A DNA stretch of 64,000 nucleotides from Mycobacterium sp. (GCA_021732005.1 JAKFVT010000033.1:389199-453198); one strand, 5' to 3'; positions 27,839-39,217 are shown, counted from the stretch's first letter. A program made the numbers and translations. The notes: generated by a model not told the origin, from the letters alone.

Positions 27839-29095
27839 GTGGCTGTTGCCCTGATCAGTGCTGTGGACCCCTACCCGACCGATGCGGGTAAGAAAGTGGT
27901 CCTCGCGGGCTTCATCGACTACCTCACCGAACGACACGGGCACGACAATGTGCACTACATAAAGGTCGGAGCGGCGCCAAAACAGCAATTTCCGGTGCGG
28001 CTACATGTGGTGCCCGGGCCCAGCCGGGGTCAGGTCCTCGGCAACGTCATGACTCGGGTCACGACCGGCCGGGCGAGTTTGCAGGAAGCTTTCCTGGGAT
28101 CGCCGCGAACGGCCGCCGGCATCACCGAGATCCTCGGCAGGATCCGCCCCCACCTGCAGGTCTACGACACCGTGCGGATGGCGCAGTACGCGCCCGACAC
28201 GGTGGCCGCAACCCAGGTCTGCTACCTCGACGATCTCTTCTCCGAGCGCTATGAACGCATGCTGGCGGCGTCTCGTCGGTACGGCGAGATCAACGTGAGC
28301 CCGCTGGGCAATTTCGCCGAACACGTTCCCGCCCGGTTGCGGCCGTTGGCCACCCACCGGCACAGCCAGACGCTGCTTTTGCGGGCCGAACGTTCATTGG
28401 TCCGGCGCAGCGAAGACCGGACGGTCCACCGATTCCGGCGTTCACTGCTGGTCAATGCCGACGAGGCGACGGTCCTCGCCGATCGCTCCAGCGCGCCCGC
28501 CCATCGCATTCGGAGCATTCCACCGCTCATCGCCGCGCCGTCGGTACCCGACCGGACCTTCGACGGCGAACCGGAGTTCGTCTTCCTCGGGCTGCTGTCC
28601 CTCCCACACAACGACGACGGCCTGCGGTCGTTCCTGCGCACGGCCTGGCCGCACATCGTCGAGCGTCTGCCGGGCGCCCGACTGCGGGTGATCGGCAACG
28701 AGGCGCGGCCCGAACTGTCGGAACTGGCGGCGACACTGCGCGACAGCGTGACCGTCGAGGGCTACATATCGGATCTCGGCGAAGCCCTCAGCGGAGCGGC
28801 TGCGCTGGTCAATCCCGTTCGGTTCGGTTCGGGGATCAAGCTCAAGGTGGTCGAGGCCCTGGGCCGGGGCCTGCCGGTGGTGTCGACGCCGATCGGCGCG
28901 GAAGGCATCGCGAGCGGCCCCGGCACGGGCGTGTTGGTGGCCGCCGAACCGGCTGAGTTCACCGACCTGTTGTGCTCACTGACCGATCCCGTCGTCAACG
29001 CCGAGATCTCGGCTCAGGCGCGCGATCACTTCCGCGCCAGGTACTCACGGTCAGCGGTGTTCGATGCCTACGACGAGGCCTTCGGCGTCGACTAG
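27839..29095 (+). CDS. Glycosyltransferase (GT-B fold)
   Basis: A 418-residue glycosyltransferase. The N-terminus (ISAVDPYPTDAGKKVVLAGF) resembles enzymes that begin with a Gly-rich acceptor loop. The C-terminal donor domain has FLGLLSLPHNDDGLRSFL, LRVIGNEARPEL, VNPVRFGSGIKLKVVEALGRG and PVVSTPIGAEGI, a pattern common in GT4-type capsule enzymes. The GTG start is set by a -10 box six bases upstream. It is divergent from the main operon and is followed by the priming sugar transferase. Confidence 0.83.
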   Translation: MAVALISAVDPYPTDAGKKVVLAGFIDYLTERHGHDNVHYIKVGAAPKQQFPVRLHVVPGPSRGQVLGNVMTRVTTGRASLQEAFLGSPRTAAGITEILGRIRPHLQVYDTVRMAQYAPDTVAATQVCYLDDLFSERYERMLAASRRYGEINVSPLGNFAEHVPARLRPLATHRHSQTLLLRAERSLVRRSEDRTVHRFRRSLLVNADEATVLADRSSAPAHRIRSIPPLIAAPSVPDRTFDGEPEFVFLGLLSLPHNDDGLRSFLRTAWPHIVERLPGARLRVIGNEARPELSELAATLRDSVTVEGYISDLGEALSGAAALVNPVRFGSGIKLKVVEALGRGLPVVSTPIGAEGIASGPGTGVLVAAEPAEFTDLLCSLTDPVVNAEISAQARDHFRARYSRSAVFDAYDEAFGVD

Positions 29096-29161
29096 ATCCA
29101 AACTTGCTGGATCTGCATCACTCTGTACAAAACTCGTGATCTACGTCATCGGCGGTAGCGG

Positions 29162-29190
29162 TTGCCATGCGCCCTAAGTAGAGTTACGGT
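29162..29190 (+). promoter_or_regulatory. Promoter of the priming sugar transferase
   Basis: TTGCCA (29162-29167), a 17-base spacer, and TACGGT (29185-29190) make a good sigma-A-type promoter. The likely transcription start is near 29197. The TTG that could open the reading frame at 29162 is the -35 box itself, so the protein must start further downstream. Confidence 0.6.
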
Positions 29191-29233
29191 GCAGTCAATA
29201 GCAGTTGGACGACTATGGGAGCTGATCTTCGCT

Positions 29234-30781
29234 GTGTTGGCTGAACAGTCTGATAATCAGATTTCAGTCGATAACAGCTGCCCCACAAACATTCGCCAAA
29301 ACTCAACCTCGCCGTTATTTTTCGAGAACAGCATCCCCCCGCTCTGGCAGCGGGCGCAGGCTTCGCGGCGCGAGACCCGGCGCTTCCGCCACTCGAAGCG
29401 GTTGATCCTGAGCGATGCCGCCATCATTTGCCTGACGTTGGCCGTTGCGACAGTGACGCTGTTCGCCGACCATCCCACTGCCCTGCTGACCTACGCCGTG
29501 GGCTCAGCCGCCCTGGCCGCCCTGTGGATGGCCGCGCTCGGCCTCACCGGATACCGCGCCCGCCGGGTGGTGGGCCGCGACGTCGGTGAGTACATGAGCG
29601 TCATCCTCGCCACACTCCAGCTTTTCGGGCTGATCGCGATCGGTGCGCTGCTCCTGCACGTCGACGTGTCGCGCACCTATCTCGCCTTCGTCTTCGCGGC
29701 CGGCCTGCTCGGCCTCCTGGCGGGCCGGATGTCTTGGCGCCGGGTGGCAGCCGCCGAACTCCGCCGCGCCGAGCACCAGATCTCCGTACTCGTCGTGGGC
29801 AGCGCGAGGACCGCGGCCGACGTCGCCACCACCTTCGTGCGAGATCCCGGCGCCGGCTACCGCGTCGTGGGCATCTGCACGCCCGCCGGACCGACCGCAC
29901 TGGACGATGGCATCGACGTCGACGGACGCCACATCCCTATCGTGGGCATCGACCAAGCGATCGCCGACGCCGTCCGCCGCACGAGTGCGCACACCGTCGC
30001 GCTGGCCGCCACCGACCATCTGCACCCCACCGAGATCCGCCGGCTGATCTGGGAACTCGATTCGCTCGGTGTGGACCTGATGATCGCCCCCGGACTGGTC
30101 GACATCGCCGAAGACCGGCTGCACAGCCGCCCCGTCGCCGGCATGGCGATGTTCGAAGTGACCAAGCCCCAGTACGACGGCGCCAACTCGGTGGCCAAGC
30201 GGGTGTTCGACGTCGTGTTCACCCTCGCCGCGATGACGGTCATGGCGCCGCTGTTCGTCCTCGCCGCGCTCGCGGTGCGGCTCTCCGGCCCCGGGCCGGT
30301 GTTCTACGCCTCCGAACGAATCGGGTTCAAGGGCACCACGTTCACAATGCTGAAGTTCCGCAGCATGGTCGACGGTGCCGACGCCAACACACCGGCGATG
30401 ATCGCCGCCGCCGATAGCGATCCGGTGTTCTGGAAGGACAAGAACGACCCGCGGATCACCCAGGTGGGCAAGATCATTCGCAAGTACAGCATCGACGAAC
30501 TACCGCAGTTCATCAATGTGCTGCGCGGCGACATGAGTGTGGTGGGACCGCGCCCGCAGGTGCGCCGTGAGGTCGACTCGTACGACGATCTGGTCCGCAG
30601 GCGGCTGACGGTGAAGCCCGGCCTGACCGGCCTCTGGCAGGTCAGCGGACGGTCAGACCTTCCCCTTGAGGACGCCGTCCGTCTCGATCTCAGTTACATC
30701 GAAAACTGGTCGCCTATTCGCGATCTGGTGATCATCGCCAAGACCATCAAGACGGTCCTGCGCGGCGAAGGCGCCTACTAG
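29234..30781 (+). CDS. Polyprenyl-phosphate sugar-1-phosphate transferase (initiating enzyme)
   Basis: About 515 residues, WcaJ/CpsE type. Four or five N-terminal membrane helices are followed by a Rossmann-like middle domain. The C-terminal sugar-transferase domain has AKRVFDVVFTLAAM, FYASERIGFKGTTFTMLKFR (broken here as SERIGFKG and MLKFRSM), DELPQFINVLRGDMS, VGPRPQ and PGLTGLWQVSGRSDL. It starts repeat-unit synthesis by moving a sugar phosphate onto polyprenyl phosphate. The GTG at 29234 is chosen because a promoter covers earlier candidates and GGGAG lies upstream, though 12 bases away; the exact start is uncertain. Confidence 0.88.
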   Translation: MLAEQSDNQISVDNSCPTNIRQNSTSPLFFENSIPPLWQRAQASRRETRRFRHSKRLILSDAAIICLTLAVATVTLFADHPTALLTYAVGSAALAALWMAALGLTGYRARRVVGRDVGEYMSVILATLQLFGLIAIGALLLHVDVSRTYLAFVFAAGLLGLLAGRMSWRRVAAAELRRAEHQISVLVVGSARTAADVATTFVRDPGAGYRVVGICTPAGPTALDDGIDVDGRHIPIVGIDQAIADAVRRTSAHTVALAATDHLHPTEIRRLIWELDSLGVDLMIAPGLVDIAEDRLHSRPVAGMAMFEVTKPQYDGANSVAKRVFDVVFTLAAMTVMAPLFVLAALAVRLSGPGPVFYASERIGFKGTTFTMLKFRSMVDGADANTPAMIAAADSDPVFWKDKNDPRITQVGKIIRKYSIDELPQFINVLRGDMSVVGPRPQVRREVDSYDDLVRRRLTVKPGLTGLWQVSGRSDLPLEDAVRLDLSYIENWSPIRDLVIIAKTIKTVLRGEGAY

Positions 30782-30806
30782 GCCCAGCCGCCGTGAGCGG
30801 CCGGGC
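30782..30806. terminator. Hairpin between convergent sugar transferase and regX3
   Basis: A 10-base stem (GCCCAGCCGC and GCGGCCGGGC, one A-C mismatch) with a 5-base loop, directly after the sugar transferase stop and two bases from the regX3 stop. It probably acts in both directions. There is no U-tract, as is usual in mycobacteria. Confidence 0.55.
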
Positions 30807-30808
30807 TG

Positions 30809-31491
30809 CTAGCCCTCCAGCTTGTAGCCCAGACCGCGCACGGTGACCAGATGCACCGGGTTCGCGGGGTCGGATTCGATCTTCGAGCGCAGACGCTTGA
30901 CGTGGACGTCGAGGGTCTTGGTGTCCCCCACGTAGTCCGCACCCCAGACCCGGTCGATGAGCTGACCGCGGGTGAGCACCCGTCCGCTGTTGCGCATCAA
31001 GTACTCAAGCAGGTCGAATTCCTTGAGCGGCAGGGTAATCGGTTCACCGGCGACGGTGACGACGTGCCGCTCGACATCCATCCGGACCGGGCCGGCTTCC
31101 AGGATCGCGTCGCCGATGCCGGAGTCCTCGGTATCGCTGCCGCGGCGCAGCACCGCCCGGATGCGGGCGATCAGTTCGCGGGCTGAGTACGGCTTCGTCA
31201 CGTAGTCGTCGGCGCCGAGTTCCAGGCCGACGACCTTGTCGATCTCGCTGTCACGGGCGGTCACCATGATCACCGGCACGCTGGAGCGGGCCCGCAGCTG
31301 CTTACACACGTCGGTGCCGGTCATGCCCGGCAGCATCAGATCGAGCAGCACGATGTCGGCCCCCGACCGGTCGAATTCAGCCAGCGCCGACGGGCCGTCG
31401 CCGACCACGGTGGCCTCGAACCCCTCCTTGCGAAGCAGGAACGCCAGCGGGTCGGCCAGCGATTCTTCGTCTTCCACGATCAACACGTTGG

Positions 31492-31495
<4 letters not shown>
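30809..31495 (-). CDS. regX3: Response regulator RegX3
   Basis: A 228-residue OmpR/PhoB-type regulator. The receiver domain has acidic residues in VEDEE, the phosphoacceptor Asp52 in VLLDLMLPG, and Lys in VTKPYSARE. The C-terminal winged helix includes [13 protein letters not shown] and [10 protein letters not shown]. With SenX3 it controls the phosphate-starvation response in mycobacteria. Its ATG overlaps the senX3 stop by four bases, with no MIRU repeat between them, unlike M. tuberculosis. Confidence 0.95.
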
Positions 31496-32697
<1,202 letters not shown>

Positions 32698-32703
32698 AGG
32701 AAA

Positions 32704-32709
32704 AGGGTA
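32704..32709 (-). promoter_or_regulatory. Predicted senX3 -10 box
   Basis: TACCCT on the minus strand ends six bases before the senX3 GTG, the spacing expected for a leaderless start. A GTTCACC sequence just upstream (about 32716-32722, minus strand) resembles a PhoB/RegX3-type half-site and could serve autoregulation. Confidence 0.45.
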
Positions 32710-32794
32710 CGCATCCGGTGAACGTCATCCCAGCAGCGTGCGGCCAAATCGGTACACGTCACACTCCCAGCGCGCATGTATTCCGCCCCCGTTT

Positions 32795-32819
32795 ACCCCG
32801 TGTTTGCCAAATCCGGGGT
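32795..32819 (-). terminator. Hairpin downstream of gpm1
   Basis: A short inverted repeat, ACCCCG and CGGGGT, separated by 13 bases, 12 bases past the gpm1 stop and before the senX3 promoter. The stem is only six bases, so this is a weak terminator candidate. Confidence 0.4.
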
Positions 32820-32830
32820 GAACACCGGAG

Positions 32831-33577
32831 TTACTTGGCGCCCTGGCTGGCGACCGCGGCCGCGCCGGCGGCGGCGGCCTCGGGATCCAGGTAGGTGCCG
32901 CCCGGCACCCGCGGCTTCAGATCGGCGTCCAGGTCGTAGCGCAGCGGAATGCCGGTCGGGATGTTCAGGCCCACGACGTCGGCGTCGGACATGTTGTCCA
33001 GATACTTCACCAGGGCTCGCAGCGAGTTGCCGTGCGCGACCATCAGCACCGTCTTGCCTGCTTGCAGATCCGGAACGATCGTCTCGGTGAAGTACGGAAC
33101 GAAGCGGGCCACGACGTCGGCCAGGCATTCGGTCAGCGGGCCGCCGTCGATGTCGGCGTAACGCGGGTCGGCGTCCTGGCTGTACTTGCTGCCCTTCTCG
33201 ATGGGCGGCGGCGGCGTGTCGTAGCTGCGTCGCCACAGCATGAACTGGTCCTCGCCGTACTTGTCCTTGGTCTCGGCCTTGTCGAGGCCCTGCAGCGCGC
33301 CGTAATGCCGCTCGTTGAGCCGCCAGTTGCGGGTCACCGGGATCCACAGCCGGTCCGCGGCGTCCAGCGCGAGGTGGGCGGTGGTGATCGCGCGGCGCAG
33401 CAGCGAGGTGTACAGCACGTCGGGCAGCAGCCCCTGCTCGGCCATCAGCTTGCCGCCGCGCACCGCCTCAGCGCGACCCTTGTCGGTGAGGTCGACGTCC
33501 ACCCAGCCGGTGAACAGGTTCAGCGCGTTCCATTCGCTTTCGCCATGCCGCAGCAGAATCAGTGTGGAGTCAGCCAT
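32831..33577 (-). CDS. gpm1: 2,3-bisphosphoglycerate-dependent phosphoglycerate mutase
   Basis: A 248-residue glycolytic enzyme interconverting 3- and 2-phosphoglycerate. The phosphohistidine is His11 in [10 protein letters not shown]. The [15 protein letters not shown] block and the second active His in [10 protein letters not shown] are present. Length is normal. It follows the YbjN-domain and mshA genes on the same strand, 24 bases downstream, and precedes senX3, as in other mycobacteria. Confidence 0.95.
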   Translation of the reverse strand: MADSTLILLRHGESEWNALNLFTGWVDVDLTDKGRAEAVRGGKLMAEQGLLPDVLYTSLLRRAITTAHLALDAADRLWIPVTRNWRLNERHYGALQGLDKAETKDKYGEDQFMLWRRSYDTPPPPIEKGSKYSQDADPRYADIDGGPLTECLADVVARFVPYFTETIVPDLQAGKTVLMVAHGNSLRALVKYLDNMSDADVVGLNIPTGIPLRYDLDADLKPRVPGGTYLDPEAAAAGAAAVASQGAK

Positions 33578-33601
33578 GCCGAAATACTCTCACGACCCCG
33601 A

Positions 33602-34150
33602 TCACTCGTCGTCGCTGTCGATCAAGTGCTCGAAGGCCGCCAGGTTCTTCAGCGATTCGCCGCGCGACACCCGCCACGCCCACTCCTTCTGGATGGACGA
33701 CTTGAAGCCCAGTTCCAGCAGGGTGTTGAAGTCGGTGTCGACGGCTTCGAGCACCTGGCCAAGTACCCGGTCCAGCTCGTCGGCGGTCACCGCCTCCAGT
33801 GCCATCCGCCCGATCAGATAGATGTCGCCGGTGTTGTCCAGCGTGTAGGCCACCCCGTAGAGCCGGCGGTTGCGCTTGAGCAGGAACCGGTAGACGCCCT
33901 GGTGGTTTTCGTCGGGCTGGCGGCAGACGAACGCCTCGACGCGCACCGAATGCTCGCCGACGCTCAGCAGGGTGTTGGTCGTGAGCTTGCGCTCCCCCGG
34001 CAGCTCGACGATCAGTCCCGGCAACCCGCCGTGGGCGCCTTCGTGGCGGCTGTAGACCAGCCCGTTCTCGTCGAGCGCCTTCTCGATGATCTGATGGACG
34101 TCGGCTGCGCCGATGCGCGATACGTCTTCGGCTTCTCGCTCGCCAGTCAT
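33602..34150 (-). CDS. YbjN domain-containing protein (Rv0487-like)
   Basis: A 182-residue protein of the YbjN / type III secretion chaperone-like fold. An N-terminal helix ([13 protein letters not shown]) is followed by a beta sheet with [20 protein letters not shown] and [17 protein letters not shown], then a C-terminal amphipathic helix. Its ATG overlaps the mshA stop by four bases, so the two are co-translated. It may chaperone or regulate MshA; no experimental role is evident from sequence. Confidence 0.8.
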   Translation of the reverse strand: MTGEREAEDVSRIGAADVHQIIEKALDENGLVYSRHEGAHGGLPGLIVELPGERKLTTNTLLSVGEHSVRVEAFVCRQPDENHQGVYRFLLKRNRRLYGVAYTLDNTGDIYLIGRMALEAVTADELDRVLGQVLEAVDTDFNTLLELGFKSSIQKEWAWRVSRGESLKNLAAFEHLIDSDDE

Positions 34151-35484
34151 AACCGAACACCGCGCCGCATCGACCAGCGCCGCCCGTTGCGCTTGGCCAG
34201 TGCGTCACCGGCCGCACGACGGTGTCGCGCGCTGGCGTAGTCGTCGATCGCGTGGCCGTAGCTGGTCAGCAGCCCGTCGACGGTGTGCGCCCAGGAGAAC
34301 CCCTGCGCATGCGCGACGGCCGCTCGGCTGAGCTCATCGGGGTCACGGGCCAGCAGCCCGGCGATCGCGTCGGCCCACTGGCCTGGCTCGTGGCCGTCGA
34401 CCAGCGCGCCGCTGACGCCGTCGGCCACCGCTACCGGCAGCCCGCCGACCGCGGCGGCGACCACCGGCGTCCCGCACGCCTGCGCCTCCACCGCGACCAG
34501 ACCGAACGACTCCGAATAGCTGGGCACGGCGACCAGATCGGCGGCGCGGTAGACGTTGACCAACTGCTCGCGCGACTGCGGCGGGAGGAATGTCACCCGG
34601 TCTGCCATACCCAGTTCGGCGGCAAGACCCACCAGCGCATCGGGCGCCGCCAGCCCGCTGCCCGACGGGCCGCCGGCCACCAGCACCCGCACGCCGGGCA
34701 GCCGGGCGGCGGCGCGCAGCAGCACATCGGGCGCCTTGAGCGGCTGGATGCGCCCGACGAAGGCGACCACACGCTCGCCGTCGGGCAGGCCCAGCACTGC
34801 CCGCGCGGTGCGCCGGTTCCCCGGAGTGAACGTTTCCAGGTCGACACCCGGGTACACCACATCGATCCGCCGCGGGTCGGCATTGTGCAGCGAAATGAGT
34901 TGGTGCGCTTCATCTTCGGTGTTGACGACCAGCCGGTCCGCCTCGTCGACCACCTGCTGTTCGCCCACCGCGCGCAGCGGTGGCTCCGGCGAGTCGCCGT
35001 CGGCCAGTGCGGCGTTCTTCACCGCGGCCAGCGTGTGGGCCGTGTGCACCAGCGGCACCGCCCACCGGTCACGGGCCAACCAGCCGACCTGGCCGGAGAG
35101 CCAGTAATGCGAATGCACGATGTCGTAGTAGCCGGGCTCATGGTTGGCCTCGGCGCGCAGCACTCCGGCGGTGAACGCGCAGAGCTGGGTGGGCAGGTCG
35201 TACTTGTCGAGTCCCTCGAAGGGCCCCGCCACGACGTTGCGCACCAGAACCCCGGGGGCCACCCGGACCAGCGGCTGATCCGACGACGACGTCGCCCGGG
35301 TGAAGATCTCCACCTCCACCCCGCGCCGCGCCATGTGCAGCGCGGTCTGGAGTACGTAGACATTCATCCCGCCGGCGTCACCGGTCCCGGGCTGAGCCAG
35401 CGGGGAGGTGTGAACCGACAACACCGCAACGCGCCGCGGCATCGCATCGGTCGAGCTGTCGCTCAGTTCCCGGGCGTGCCGCAC
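34147..35484 (-). CDS. mshA: D-inositol-3-phosphate glycosyltransferase (mycothiol synthesis)
   Basis: A 445-residue GT4 enzyme that joins N-acetylglucosamine to 1L-inositol-1-phosphate, the first step of mycothiol synthesis. Diagnostic blocks are [57 protein letters not shown] and [17 protein letters not shown]. The GTG at 35484 overlaps the ROK regulator by 22 bases; an internal ATG at [10 protein letters not shown] is an alternative start. It is coupled to the YbjN gene downstream. Confidence 0.93.
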   Translation of the reverse strand: MRHARELSDSSTDAMPRRVAVLSVHTSPLAQPGTGDAGGMNVYVLQTALHMARRGVEVEIFTRATSSSDQPLVRVAPGVLVRNVVAGPFEGLDKYDLPTQLCAFTAGVLRAEANHEPGYYDIVHSHYWLSGQVGWLARDRWAVPLVHTAHTLAAVKNAALADGDSPEPPLRAVGEQQVVDEADRLVVNTEDEAHQLISLHNADPRRIDVVYPGVDLETFTPGNRRTARAVLGLPDGERVVAFVGRIQPLKAPDVLLRAAARLPGVRVLVAGGPSGSGLAAPDALVGLAAELGMADRVTFLPPQSREQLVNVYRAADLVAVPSYSESFGLVAVEAQACGTPVVAAAVGGLPVAVADGVSGALVDGHEPGQWADAIAGLLARDPDELSRAAVAHAQGFSWAHTVDGLLTSYGHAIDDYASARHRRAAGDALAKRNGRRWSMRRGVRL

Positions 35485-36830
35485 GCCTCCATCTTTACAC
35501 CCGTCTTGTCCGCGGCTTCGCGACGGTTCTGCGCCCGTCTCAGCGCGCCGATCGGGTCGGCGTACAGGCCGCCCAGTGAGACGATCCCGGCGCCGGCCTC
35601 CTGCACCCGGTTGCCGAACGCAGTCACCCGGATATCGCGGTCCGGCAGCACCGACCGCTCGGCGAACGCGGCCTCGACGAGTTGCATGCCTTCGGGGTAT
35701 TCGGTGAAGGCCTGACCACCGACCACCAGGTCGTCGGGGTTGAGCATGTCGCGCAGCAGCGCCACCGCGCCGCCCAGAACGCGGGCCCGCTCGGCCAGCA
35801 GTTCTCGAGCACCGACCGCGGCCGGCGTATCGCCCTGGCGGGCGGTGCGCAGCAGCGTGGTCATCGACGCGCCGGAGCCGGGCACGATGCCGCGCTTACG
35901 GGCCGCGGCCAGCACCGCCTCGTCGCTGACGGTCGACTCCAATTGCCCACTGCCGCCGAGTAACTCGGAGGTCACCGGCAGCGCTGCAATGGTGCCGGGG
36001 CCGCTGATCGGGCTGTGCACCCGGCCGCCGATCACCAGCGCGAAGCCGACGGTCTCACGTGCGTAGACGTACAGGCTGCTCGACGTCTGAGCCGGCGGAC
36101 GACGTAGACCGAGCAGCAGTTCGGCGCCGGCCATCGCGTCCACGTGGGATGCCACCGACACCGGCAGGCCCAACGCCTCGGCGAGTACCGGGCCGACGGG
36201 AGCCTGTGTCCAGCCCAACCGGCTGTGGTCGACATGGCCCGTGCCGCTGTCGACTACGCCACCGATCGCCACGCCGATCCACAACGGACGGCGGCGATGC
36301 CAGCGGCTCAGGTAACGACGGGCGCTGCCGGCCAGTGACGCCAGTGCGGCGGCCTGACCGCCGCGCGGGGTCGGGGTCTCCACCGCGTCCAGGGTGCGGC
36401 CGAGCAAGTCGGTCGCGACGATGTTGGTGGTGCGCGCGCCGATGTGGATGCCGAGGGTCAGGAACGGCTCGTGGTGGACCTCGACGGGAACGCGCGGGCG
36501 GCCGATCGCGCCCGACACGGCCAGATCGGCTCGCTCACGCAGGATTCCGGCATCCAGCAGGGCGGTGACCTGGCGGTTCACCGTGGCGATCGACAGGTTG
36601 GTGACCTGGGCGATCACATCGCGGCCGATGGCGCCGCGCTGGCGGACCGCCGCGAAAACCGATGCGGCAGCCGCGTCGGGGATCCGCAGTGACGGGGCCA
36701 CGATGTGGTGGCGGGTCCGCAGGGGATGCGGGCGGGCTCCGATGCGGGCCGTGTCATGGGCCGCGATGCGGGCCGCGCCATCAACGGAAGTACGGAGCGG
36801 ATCGTGGGAAGAAAGGGCGACGGTACGCAT
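35463..36830 (-). CDS. ROK family transcriptional regulator (Rv0485-like)
   Basis: A 455-residue repressor/kinase-fold regulator. An N-terminal winged helix (about residues 45-110, with [20 protein letters not shown]) precedes a ROK domain with [12 protein letters not shown] and a late Cys/Gly region. The typical ROK zinc motif (CxCGxxGC) is not seen, so sugar kinase activity is unlikely. The ATG at 36830 has GAAGGA upstream; the longer frame was rejected. It overlaps mshA by 22 bases, so it may control its own operon with mshA. Confidence 0.82.
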   Translation of the reverse strand: MRTVALSSHDPLRTSVDGAARIAAHDTARIGARPHPLRTRHHIVAPSLRIPDAAAASVFAAVRQRGAIGRDVIAQVTNLSIATVNRQVTALLDAGILRERADLAVSGAIGRPRVPVEVHHEPFLTLGIHIGARTTNIVATDLLGRTLDAVETPTPRGGQAAALASLAGSARRYLSRWHRRRPLWIGVAIGGVVDSGTGHVDHSRLGWTQAPVGPVLAEALGLPVSVASHVDAMAGAELLLGLRRPPAQTSSSLYVYARETVGFALVIGGRVHSPISGPGTIAALPVTSELLGGSGQLESTVSDEAVLAAARKRGIVPGSGASMTTLLRTARQGDTPAAVGARELLAERARVLGGAVALLRDMLNPDDLVVGGQAFTEYPEGMQLVEAAFAERSVLPDRDIRVTAFGNRVQEAGAGIVSLGGLYADPIGALRRAQNRREAADKTGVKMEACGTPGN

Positions 36831-36854
36831 TCGGGGTGTCCTTCTCGAGTCTTC

Positions 36855-36877
36855 AGGTGGGGGCATATGCCACACCT
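36855..36877. promoter_or_regulatory. Palindrome upstream of the ROK regulator
   Basis: A 23-base near-palindrome with the perfect core GGCATATGCC flanked by AGGTG on one side and CACCT on the other. It lies 25-47 bases upstream of the ROK start in the divergent promoter region (36831-37026) and is a candidate autoregulatory operator. Confidence 0.4.
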
Positions 36878-37013
36878 GGCGACGTGAGCGGGACGAGAGA
36901 AGAAAGTCCGGTCGGGTCAGGCGCAGCGAGTCGCGTGACAACAACACGCGGTGTGCGCGACCAGGCAACTGGTCAGACCGATTCGGATCACGTTGGGAAT
37001 TTAGCACAGTTAC

Positions 37014-37019
37014 TAGAGT
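37014..37019 (+). promoter_or_regulatory. Predicted -10 box for the SDR gene
   Basis: TAGAGT ends seven bases before the ATG at 37027, predicting a leaderless transcript. A weak TTGGGA at 36992-36997 could be the -35 (16-base spacer). Confidence 0.45.
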
Positions 37020-37026
37020 TGGTTCG

Positions 37027-37776
37027 ATGATCACTCCAGACGCCCATTCCCGTGTAGCGGTAGTGACCGGAGCGAGCTCCGGCATCGGCAAGGCGACCTC
37101 GAAAACACTTGCCGCCCTTGGCTTTCACGTGGTCGCGGTAGCGCGCAGGGCCGATCGCATCGAGCGGCTGGCCGACGAAATCGGCGGCACCGCCATTGTG
37201 GCCGACGTCACAGACGATGCCGCCGTCGCCGCATTGGCGGACAGCGTGCCGCGGGTGGACGTCCTGGTCAACAATGCCGGCGGCGCCAAAGGCCTGGAAC
37301 CGATCGCCGAGGCGAACTTGGACAACTGGCGCTGGATGTGGGAGACCAACGTCCTCGGGACACTGCGGGTGACGCGGGCATTGCTGCCCAAGCTCGTCGA
37401 ATCCGGCGACGGATTGATCGTCACGGTCACCTCGATCGCCGCGCTAGAGGTCTACGACAACGGGGGCGGATACACCGCCGCCAAGCACGCCCAGGGCGCT
37501 CTGCACCGGACGCTGCGCGGCGAACTCCTCGGAAAACCTGTGCGGCTCACCGAGATTGCGCCCGGCGCGGTGGAGACGGAATTCTCGCTGGTGCGCTTCG
37601 GCGGCGACGAACAGCGCGCCGACGCCGTCTACACGGGAATCACCCCGCTGGTCGCCGCCGACGTCGCCGAGGTGATCGGCTTCGTGGCGTCACGGCCGTC
37701 GCACGTCAACCTGGACCAGATCGTGCTGCGGCCCCGCGATCAGGCCAGCGCCAGCCGGTTCAACCGCCGCTCGTAG
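37027..37776 (+). CDS. Short-chain dehydrogenase/reductase (Rv0484c-like)
   Basis: A 249-residue classical SDR. It has TGASSGIG (14-21), NNAGGAKGL, the catalytic Ser in VTSIAALEV and the YTAAKHA Tyr/Lys pair, then PGAVETEF. It resembles YdfG-type NADP-dependent dehydrogenases (serine or 3-hydroxy acid). A longer frame running upstream through the divergent gene is spurious. It converges on the L,D-transpeptidase with a 17-base overlap at the 3' ends. Confidence 0.88.
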   Translation: MITPDAHSRVAVVTGASSGIGKATSKTLAALGFHVVAVARRADRIERLADEIGGTAIVADVTDDAAVAALADSVPRVDVLVNNAGGAKGLEPIAEANLDNWRWMWETNVLGTLRVTRALLPKLVESGDGLIVTVTSIAALEVYDNGGGYTAAKHAQGALHRTLRGELLGKPVRLTEIAPGAVETEFSLVRFGGDEQRADAVYTGITPLVAADVAEVIGFVASRPSHVNLDQIVLRPRDQASASRFNRRS

Positions 37777-39142
37777 CCGAGCCGGTCGTCGACGGGGTTG
37801 CCGACGAGGTCGAGCTCGTCGTAGAACTCGTCGAGGACGAACTCGTCGGTGCCGGCGTGGTCGTCGTGGGCGTGCCCGACAGGGTCGGCGCGTCGGTCGG
37901 GGTGGCCGGCGCGCTGCTCGGGATGCTGGTCTCGGGCTGCGTATCGGACAGCGCCGACATGGACTTCCACTCGTTCCAGTCCACCGCCCAGTCCCAGATG
38001 TCGCCGTCGGCGTAGGACAGCTGGATCGACGTGCCGGTCACCTCGACCGGGTCGCCGTACACGGCGGTGCCGAAATACTGCTCGGCGTCGCCGGTGGACA
38101 GGTTGATGCAGCCATTGGTGACGTTGGTATTGCCCTGCGCGCCGGAACTCGCCGGGTTGGCGTGGATGAACTCGCCGTTGTTGGAGATCCGAACCGCCCA
38201 GCGCTCATGGACATTCGAATATCCGGCGGCCTGGTTGGTCATGTAGAAGTCGGCGTATTTCTCGCTGACGACGTGGATGCCGCTGCGGGTCACGTTGCGG
38301 GGCTTGTCGGCTTCGCCATAGCTGCACGGGAAGTCCATGATCACACCCTCGTCGGTGATCACCTGGATGCGGTGCGACGTCGCATCGGCCTTGACCACCT
38401 GGCGGCGGCCGATCTCGAAGTCCAGCGTCGAGTCCGTCGCGCCGAAGGAGTCGTCGCCGAACTTCACCCCGTAGAGCCGCGCGTCGACGTGGACCTTGGT
38501 TCCCGGCTGGTAGTACTCCTTGGTGCGCCAGTGCACCCGCGAGCCACCCACCTCGTCGGGCAGCCAGGCCCAGCTGCCCTCATTCGGCGGCGTGGTGGTG
38601 ACCGTCAGCGCCTTTTCGACATCCGGTTTGTGCTCGTCGTCGATCGCCGCGTCGAACTGCAAGATGATCGGCGCGGCCACGCCGACGGTCTGCCCGTCGG
38701 ACAGCTGGAACTGGCCGCTGACCTGTTTGGTGGGATTGATCGTGGTGAACGCCGCGGCGATCGGCACAGCCTGCCCGTCGCGTCCGACCGCCGAACCAGC
38801 CCAGGTGTAGGACGCGCCGTAGCCCAGCGGCTCGGTGACGGTGAAAGTGGTGCGATCGCGGTTGAGCGTGCCGCCCACGGGCTTGCCGTCGACGTTGGTC
38901 AGCGCGACGTGCTGCAGCCAGCCGTCTTTGACCTCGAGGCTCACCGGGGTCGTGGGCAGCACATCCTTGGCATCGTTGGCCGGGGTGAAGTTCAGCGAGG
39001 CCTTCGGCGGGGGTCCCTGCTTGGCGGCCTGTTTGCCAGGCCCGCTGACGCAGGCTGCCAGCGCACTGGGCGCGGCAACGCCGACCGCCAGCGCTGCCAA
39101 AGCGCGTCGCCGATTGATCGGCGGTCGGTCGGCTGGGCTCAC
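37760..39142 (-). CDS. lprQ: L,D-transpeptidase lipoprotein (LprQ / LdtMt5-like)
   Basis: A 460-residue cell-wall cross-linking enzyme forming 3-3 peptide links. An N-terminal RRR-containing signal ends at the lipobox LAAC (Cys31). Two immunoglobulin-like domains precede the YkuD catalytic domain with GEFIHANP and the NGCINLS active site (Cys345). The last 50 residues are Ser/Thr/Pro-rich, longer than in M. tuberculosis. The GTG at 39142 is chosen because a TATCTT -10 lies eight bases upstream. Confidence 0.9.
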   Translation of the reverse strand: MSPADRPPINRRRALAALAVGVAAPSALAACVSGPGKQAAKQGPPPKASLNFTPANDAKDVLPTTPVSLEVKDGWLQHVALTNVDGKPVGGTLNRDRTTFTVTEPLGYGASYTWAGSAVGRDGQAVPIAAAFTTINPTKQVSGQFQLSDGQTVGVAAPIILQFDAAIDDEHKPDVEKALTVTTTPPNEGSWAWLPDEVGGSRVHWRTKEYYQPGTKVHVDARLYGVKFGDDSFGATDSTLDFEIGRRQVVKADATSHRIQVITDEGVIMDFPCSYGEADKPRNVTRSGIHVVSEKYADFYMTNQAAGYSNVHERWAVRISNNGEFIHANPASSGAQGNTNVTNGCINLSTGDAEQYFGTAVYGDPVEVTGTSIQLSYADGDIWDWAVDWNEWKSMSALSDTQPETSIPSSAPATPTDAPTLSGTPTTTTPAPTSSSSTSSTTSSTSSATPSTTGSATSGG

Positions 39143-39217
39143 GTCAATCCAAGATACGGAACCCAGCCGCCCGGCTGCCAATCGACGGAGTGTGGGCTTC
39201 GCCCCACGTGGGCGAGA

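Noticed and set aside
29162..29164. TTG start for the initiating sugar transferase
   Set aside because: The TTG is the first half of a TTGCCA -35 box with a well-spaced -10, so it should not be transcribed from that promoter.
36394..37026. Long N-terminal extension of the SDR gene
   Set aside because: It lies antisense to the ROK regulator, and the ATG at 37027 begins directly before the conserved TGASSGIG fold with a -10 seven bases upstream.
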